From Pardosa pseudoannulata (Eukaryota > Arthropoda > Arachnida > Araneae > Lycosidae): DNA of 64,000 nt. The notes under the pieces were generated by a model that saw only the letters and a program-made list of their open reading frames with translations, was not told the origin of the DNA and searched no databases. Location: the NCBI GenBank assembly GCA_032207245.1, contig CM063509.1, positions 1,761,755-1,825,754 on the forward strand, given 5' to 3'. Made by a program: the position numbers and the translations under genes. This document shows positions 58,255-64,000 of this stretch, piece by piece. Positions within the stretch are counted from its first letter, which is position 1; every line of letters starts with the position of its first letter.

Positions 58255-58935
58255 ACATCCAGAAAGTAAGTTTCCCAATGTTTTCCCCTTTAAAGTAAAC
58301 GTAATTAGCCGTGTCAATTGCACGTGCATAACAGATCTATGACGTATTAATCCTATGCCAGCTGGACAAGTCTCGATTTGTGCCAGTAGCGAGGTAGCAG
58401 TGGTCCGAAATGGAAACTCTCATTCCTTCTCCCGCCGCATGCAAGGTTTGGTCGGTGATCTTGAATGCACAGAGCATTGTGCCAATTGAAATTCACCGTC
58501 AGGTCTATGAGCAGAAACGGACACCCGAATACATAATTCGACGCTTTGGAGCCGCACTGATATTTCTGCTACAGTATCATGATGACGGCGATGAGTTTCT
58601 TGACAGGATCGTCACGGGCAGTGACACTTGGATTTCGCACTTCACCCAGGAAACCAAGCATCATAGCGGATTTTTGGTCAGAACCAAGTTCAAACAGACA
58701 CTGTCGGTACGGAAAGGGACGTGCATGGTGTTCTGGGACAGGAAGGCAGGTTTCCATTTGCAGGCGGCAGACAGAGGGATATAAAAGTGGATCCTACGAT
58801 ACGACAAGTGTCTCCATTCTGGTGGTGGCTATGTTGAAAAATAGCTGAAACATGGGTGTACTTGTTACCAATAAATATATCCGTGAAAGGGAGTTCTTTT
58901 TTTCTTTTAAATAGGGAAACTTACTTTCTGAATGT
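58255..58935 (+). mobile_element. mariner-type element, internally deleted
   Basis: 22-base inverted ends (acatccagaaagtaagtttc and onward; the complement lies at 58914-58935) agree at 21 of 22. The reading from 58410 holds SPAACKVWSVILNAQ and IEIHRQVYE, a mariner N-terminus. After a large deletion comes LDRIVTGSDTWISHFTQETK, with the first catalytic Asp region shifted to GSDTW, and then TLSVRKGTCMVFWDRKAG. About half the expected 1.3 kb remains. Confidence 0.9.
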
Positions 58936-59304
58936 TCCTGGTACAAGGAATCTCTTAGCATATTTTGAAAGTGGTGAGGTAAAATAACTTATATTTTAAG
59001 TTTTAATTAACGTCATGATATCTTTATTAATTTCATGGATTTACACTAACTTACTTAAATTACTGCCACTACGCAAGAGGAATGAAATTTTTACTTAGAT
59101 GACAATAGTTTCAACTCTGGTAATCTTATATATAAGTAAACGTTTTCATAAATTTAAGCAATTTAAGCTAAAAACAATGCTATGTTTGGCATTTTATCGA
59201 TGGCTTCTTGCTTATATGCAGTGAATAATGTGTATGTGTTAGCCTCTACAAAGAATGTTTAAAAAAGAAAAGACTGTTGGAGGTAGCTTATTTGTATTTT
59301 TCAG

Positions 59305-59453
59305 ATGTTGGTGGAAGTGGGTTCGAAGCATCATTCCCGTTACAGTCCATCGACTGGGATGACTGCCAAGGAGCTGTGTGAGAATGACGACATGGCAACC
59401 AGTTTGGTCTTGGATGCATACCTTGGCTTCACAACACACAAGATGAACCTCAG
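59305..59453 (+). CDS. Suv4-20: Suv4-20/KMT5B H4K20 methyltransferase, N-terminal exon
   Basis: The acceptor atttttcag ends at 59304 and the donor gtaacgct starts at 59454. The exon is 149 bases and ends two bases into a codon. It encodes [18 protein letters not shown] and [15 protein letters not shown], the conserved N-terminal region of Suv4-20 enzymes, ahead of the SET domain. These enzymes turn H4K20me1 into H4K20me2/3 in heterochromatin. The exon opens with ATG in frame, so 59305 may be the start codon with a 5' UTR exon upstream. The reading frame is also compatible with the candidate exon at 45240-45290. Confidence 0.92.
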
Positions 59454-59548
59454 GTAACGCTCCAACTGGGATTGGATAGTAATTATAATTTATAATTTAA
59501 AATTGGATCAAAAATAACAAGTATAAAATTAATTTATGTATATACACT

Positions 59549-59690
59549 CATGTCCAAAATTAACTTGACATGAATAAATTCAGATTTCTCCCAAACTGTC
59601 AATTATACTTTTATAAATTTTTCTGGAATGATGCATAACATGACATAAAAATACAAAGAACACTACTCATGGACATCAGTGTGTATGTGT
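59549..59690. mobile_element. short MITE with Tc1-like ends
   Basis: The left end tacactcatgtccaaaatta shares its first 14 bases with the Tc1-like element at 29003. The right end tggacatcagtgtgta is an imperfect complement. It lies inside the Suv4-20 intron. Confidence 0.6.
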
Positions 59691-60300
59691 ATGCATATAT
59701 ATGTATATGTTTGTATATATGTGTATGTTTGCGGTATGTCCACATAATTTAAAAATATTGTAGTCGTCCTTTTAAAGGAATTATTAAATATATTCACACA
59801 AATCCCCGTAGAGAAAAGAAATATTTTTATGATATCGTTTACATTGTGATCTTAAAGGAAAAAGCCATGAAATCTGTGTGAACAACCCTTTTATTCATTA
59901 TTGGAGGGAGTGTGGCTTCAGGAACGATGCCATTCTGGTAACCAATCACGTCTCTTTAATTACTTCTAGTTTATTCTACAAAATATAGTACCTCTACAAT
60001 GAGCAGGAAAAATGAATCCAACAGGGCTGTGATTCTAAATTCACGTTGCCAGGAAATGAGTGTTTGCCACCATTATTATAAAAAATGTTCTGTAGAATTT
60101 GTTGATAGGGAATCTAGATATTCAATGGAAAACAGAAAACATTTATGTTAGGATTTTACTTTAATAGAATTTTATTATTACAAATATATATATGTACATA
60201 TATATGCATATATGTATATACATATGTGTGTACATATATATGAACATATACATTTATCTATACATGTGTATGTATATATGTGTATATCTATATATATATA

Positions 60301-60749
60301 CAGTAGAACTTCGATTATCCAAACCTCGATTAACCAAAACTCTTCATTAATGGAAGTCAGTTTCTTTCCCATTTTTTTTTTCACTTTCTGCTATCATGCA
60401 AAATTTTCTCTTTACAAACATACATTTTTAAAGTTTTCTTTTTTTGCACATTCCTTTTTTATGCAAACCATCATTTCCAATTTACGAGTGCAGATAAATA
60501 TTTTGGAATTCCCTTTTCTGAAATTCCTTCTTGCAAGCACAATTCACGGTAGGAGTGTACTCTTCCTCACCGTCAAACATCCCTGTTCTAAACAAACCCT
60601 TTTGAAATTTAGAAGGTCATACTGCCGAGTCCCAGAACAATGGAATGTGTATTGCATCAATGTCAATACTACATATTAAACTTGATGAATTCTCGATTAT
60701 CCAAAGTAGGTTCGGTCCCAGTTACTTTGGATAATCTAGGTTCTACTAC
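60301..60749. mobile_element. pogo-like MITE
   Basis: Ends cagtagaacttcgattatcc and ggataatctaggttctacta are inverted, with a second inner cgattatccaaa copy in each half. No transposase. Confidence 0.75.
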
Positions 60750-61699
60750 ATAAGATATATGTGTATATTATATATATACATGTCAGTATGTGGGAATATG
60801 TATATAATATATAAATGTGTGTATGTATGTATATGTACATACAGTGAACTCGTAAAAATTTCCGTTGTAGCAGTTCTAAAATAAAGTTCTTATTAATCTT
60901 GTGCCGTTCTCTTCAATGTGGCCAGACTGCATCATTTGTTATTACTCTTAGCTGTTTAAGCCTTCTCCTTGCCCAGTAGCTTGGGCAAGTAAAAACAATA
61001 GGGGCTGCATAATTATTGTGACTAGAGGAAATAACTTGTTACATATATATATGTATGTATGAATGTATGAATATATGCATGTATATATATAAATGTATAT
61101 ATGTGTGTATGCATACATATGTGTATATTTGTATAATTATATTATATTGGTCTATAATTAATATAGGTGGCTGTGCTTAATTTAAAATATTTTTATTATA
61201 TATATATATGTTGGGGTCTAGTAAACGACACTAGAGTCCTCACATCAATTTCATATCTTTATTCAAATCTCATAGCACACTACTTTCCAATCATCTTCGA
61301 TGGCGTCGCACATTAGCGCCCAACCTTTAACAAAGGCAGGCTTAGCTGCTTCGGGTAGCCATGTCAATATATTCATATGTGTATCTGTATATACATCTAT
61401 GTATATGTAATGATAGCAAAAATTATCTGCCAGTTACACGTGAAAATAGCCCCAGTTATTTTCTTATCCCGGGCCTACTGGGCAAGAAGAAGACTAATTA
61501 ATAATCCTAATACAGAGGAGGCTGTTAGACTATTCCATGAAAAGATGTAGAGTGTCTGGAATGGAACTTAACTTTTATTTAAAAGCTAAGAAAACGTTAT
61601 TCAGGCAAGAGCAGAGAAGGGAATAATACTTCACAACAAGAGGATGCTGAGGAACCAGCAGCTTATTCAGCAAATTTAATAGTTAATAACTTAGATTAG

Positions 61700-61731
<32 letters not shown>

Positions 61732-62106
61732 AGCATTCAGCGGGGGAATAGAATTAACTTTAAAAGACTGCCAAAAGAATTTTAAGTCTCATACACTTCT
61801 TTAGATAAGATAGTTCATGATCTGGGAGAATAGATATAAAAGATTTGATTAGGGCAAGATGAGAATTTTAAAGAATTATGATACATATGCATACGCATGT
61901 ATATATAAACAAATATACATATATGTATGTGAGTGTATATGTTTATATATATATATATATATGTATAGACAGTACTGTTTATCTTAACATTAAATTAGTA
62001 TTAAATGGTAGTAGTGTAAAACACAAAAGATATTTATTTACAAGCTTTATGTAATATAGTTTTTCAAGATCCAATTTTTTTTCATTTTTCTTCTCTCTTT
62101 TTTTAG
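60750..62106. other. Suv4-20 intron, low-complexity TA/TG sequence
   Basis: Many short (TA)n and tatgtg tracts. A GC-richer block at 61212-61370, starting tgttggggtctagtaaacga, could be a solo LTR but has no partner in the window. A poly(A) run lies at about 61700-61727. Confidence 0.4.
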
Positions 62107-62272
62107 CTTTAAACCTTTCAAAATGGACAAAGATAAACTCCTTGAAGGTCTGATGAGCTTTGTGGACAACCAAGATTATGAAAAAACATTCAAAGTCTTG
62201 ACATCATGGGACTGGTTTCCCCGATATATGCAGACAAAGTCTCTAAACCAACAAAGTACCTTCAAAGAACAT
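62107..62272 (+). CDS. Suv4-20: Suv4-20/KMT5B second identified exon
   Basis: The acceptor tttttttag ends at 62106 and the donor gtgagaat starts at 62273. The first base completes a codon (AG+C) from the previous exon. The 55 following residues include YEKTFKVLTSWDWFPRYM and STFKEH. They match the helical segment before the SET domain in spacing and key residues (EKxFKxLTS, FKEH). The conserved VFIYLRMF block that should follow was not found before 64000, so the SET exons lie beyond the window. Confidence 0.88.
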
Positions 62273-62339
62273 GTGAGAATTGAAGATTTTATTTAATTAT
62301 TTAATTATTATTTTTAAAGAGTGGTGTGTTCAGGTCTGC

Positions 62340-63110
62340 CTGAAATGCTTCCCCATCCAAAGAGATGACTTATGACTTAAAATGGGGCTGCTCAAAAGAA
62401 CACTAGCACTATGACTTATGTTCTATTGTACTAAAAGCTTCCTATTTTCCTGGTGTTAAAGAATCCCAGCAGTATAGAAAAACCATTAAGTGTCAGAGAC
62501 CAATGATTGAAATTAATTTGAGCCAAGAAGTTACTTAACTCCCATGTTTGACGAGACAGTATCCAAGATGCCCCCAAAATTGAGCAGAGTAATATTCACA
62601 GTCCTATAAAGATGTGTCCTCTGCTGCTTGGCTATCAGTGATGCCTTTTGAGACAGCTGGGACCAGTCATTATACCAATAGCCACCCGACTCAGCTCCTT
62701 AGTCTGTAACCATGAAATATTTTGGTTAAGTTCCTTTGATTGTTAGTTTTAAGCCAAGCCCCAATCATTAAAAGGTCTTTAACAATCTTCCTAACTACTT
62801 TATAAAGAAGACCAAGTGCTGTTTCTCGCCAAATTAAGGGCATCCAAGATGGTCAGCAATTTCATTACCAAAAGTATCCCTGTGTCCAGAGAAGGATAAC
62901 CTTATTTATCATGGCGAATGGTGTTATAACATTCCCACACTAACTTGGACGAGAAGCAATAGTTCTGTAAGGTCAAAAGTGCAACCTGACTGTCAGAAAA
63001 TATTTTTATTGTCTTGTTAGCAACCTTCCTAGCAAGGCAGTTGCTGACACAGGCTGCAATCTCAGCCTAAAAAGCAGAGGCTAGTTTACCTAGGAAGAAA
63101 TAAACTGCAG
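62340..63110 (-). pseudogene. non-LTR retrotransposon (Jockey-like) RNase H remnant
   Basis: On the minus strand from about 63080 to 62830, readings AEIAACVSNCLARK, IKIFSDSQVALLTL and, after a frameshift, FGNEIADHLG follow the RNase H order of Jockey/I-type LINEs. Further along, ITDSQAAEDTSL resembles the region near the end of such ORFs. It is broken by stops. Confidence 0.65.
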
Positions 63111-63464
63111 AAAGTGCCAGACCCAGTTGAAGAGCCACCTGTAAATCACACCTCATCAGTCTGGGCAAAAAGTTTCTTGGGATTTTTTCACTCGCATCTT
63201 GGTGGAAAAACAACATTAAACTTGTTATTAAAATCAAAGATCTTTAACAACATCCATTCAGATCCCATCATTAGGAAAGAATGTTCAATAATCCATATAT
63301 ACAAGGTGTTTCCAGAAGAACTTTTCCAATGTTTTAAAAATTTCAACCTTCAGGTGCAAAGTATTGCTTCCATTTCAACCTGTTTGTGTAGAGACAGTAG
63401 TCCTCATGAGACTGGTTAGAGTGATAGCCGTTCTTGGAAGGCTAGCGAGTTCCTGGAGCATTGT

Positions 63465-64000
63465 CAGGGTTCCCACGGTCCTTAAGAACTCCTTAATTTT
63501 AGCTTTCATTTTTAAGGGCCCTTAAAACTACTTAATTTTTGCCAAAGGTCCTTAAAAACTCCTTAATTTTTAAATTGGAAGGCAATCAATTTCTCCATTG
63601 ACGCAATCCGCTTTCTTCACTTTTTATCAGTTTTAGCCGTATTCTCCTAACTTTTTAGTTTTGTATGTTCAGAATTATATTTGTCCAAAACTGGTTCTAA
63701 GAACGCCAGTACGGGTAATAAGTACTGTTCAAAGAACATATATATAAAGAATATATAAAATATTTGTAATGTTCGTAACATTCTTTTATACTTTCTAGCC
63801 AAAAGGGCAGTATTAATAATAAAGAAAATATTCAAATACATATATGTTTTCAGTGTACCATTATAGTAATTCAAAATTCCTTTCCTTGATATCCTTAAAA
63901 AATTATGAAAATACTTTTAGTTTATTAGTACTTTTTATGGTTACGAGCTAGAAAACTTATTTGATAAATAATCTTTCACATACTGTAAAGGTTTAAAGAA
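63465..64000 (+). mobile_element. hAT-like 5-bp-TSD element, copy 4, cut by window end
   Basis: Starts cagggttcccacggtcctta and follows the order of 32776 onward (ctccttaatttttaaattgg, then tctccattgacgcaatcc). From about 63640 a different sequence is inserted, and the family sequence (ataatctttcacatactg) returns at about 63965. Confidence 0.8.

Noticed and set aside
58410..59453. A SETMAR-like fusion of SET methyltransferase and mariner
   Set aside because: The mariner is a deletion derivative with its own inverted ends in non-coding DNA. It precedes the exon and is not in frame with it.

Overview
This is an AT-rich, intron-rich, repeat-loaded animal nuclear genome segment. The split genes, tRNA-derived SINEs and the mix of piggyBac-, hAT-, pogo-, Tc1/mariner-, Gypsy- and Copia-type remnants suggest an arthropod, and I would guess a chelicerate such as a spider. 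That guess rests on general impression, not on a diagnostic gene.

Two host genes are supported, both on the + strand. The first is the pre-mRNA splicing factor crooked neck (crn/CRNKL1). Ten coding exons run from 1883 to a stop at 34128-34130. They join without any frame break into 553 residues, and the N-terminal exons lie upstream of the window. Its first in-window intron (2125-8483) is not GT-AG: it starts ATATCCTTTT, carries TTCCTTAAC 10 bases before its end, and ends in AC. These are the signals of an AT-AC intron removed by the minor (U12) spliceosome, and only this splice gives the conserved protein. The second gene is a Suv4-20/KMT5B histone H4K20 methyltransferase. Two exons at 59305-59453 and 62107-62272 encode the region before the SET domain, and the SET exons lie beyond 64000. 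A possible first exon sits at 45240-45290.

Almost everything else is mobile DNA in introns and in the 25 kb between the genes. Several stretches are nested. At 12.87-14.0 kb a piggyBac-like element holds a smaller TTAA-flanked element, which holds a SINE tail. At 19.8-22.9 kb a Copia fragment is split by a piggyBac-like element and by a TIR element that itself holds a SINE. At 32.3-33.7 kb a hAT-like element with a 5-bp target duplication sits in a repeat whose empty copy is at 30.9 kb. The 34.6-37.2 kb region holds a ruined Copia element. At 40.1-43.4 kb lies a young, internally deleted Gypsy element with 121-bp LTRs. The 43.4-59 kb region holds two hAT elements with 8-bp target duplications, a TA-flanked MITE, a pogo-like element and a deleted mariner. 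The last kilobases hold an antisense non-LTR remnant and the start of another copy of the 5-bp-TSD family. An assembly gap of 100 N lies at 8873-8972.

The two genes are not known to act together. Crn is a scaffold of the Prp19/NTC spliceosome complex, and Suv4-20 deposits H4K20me2/3. No RNA gene, CRISPR array or operon was found.
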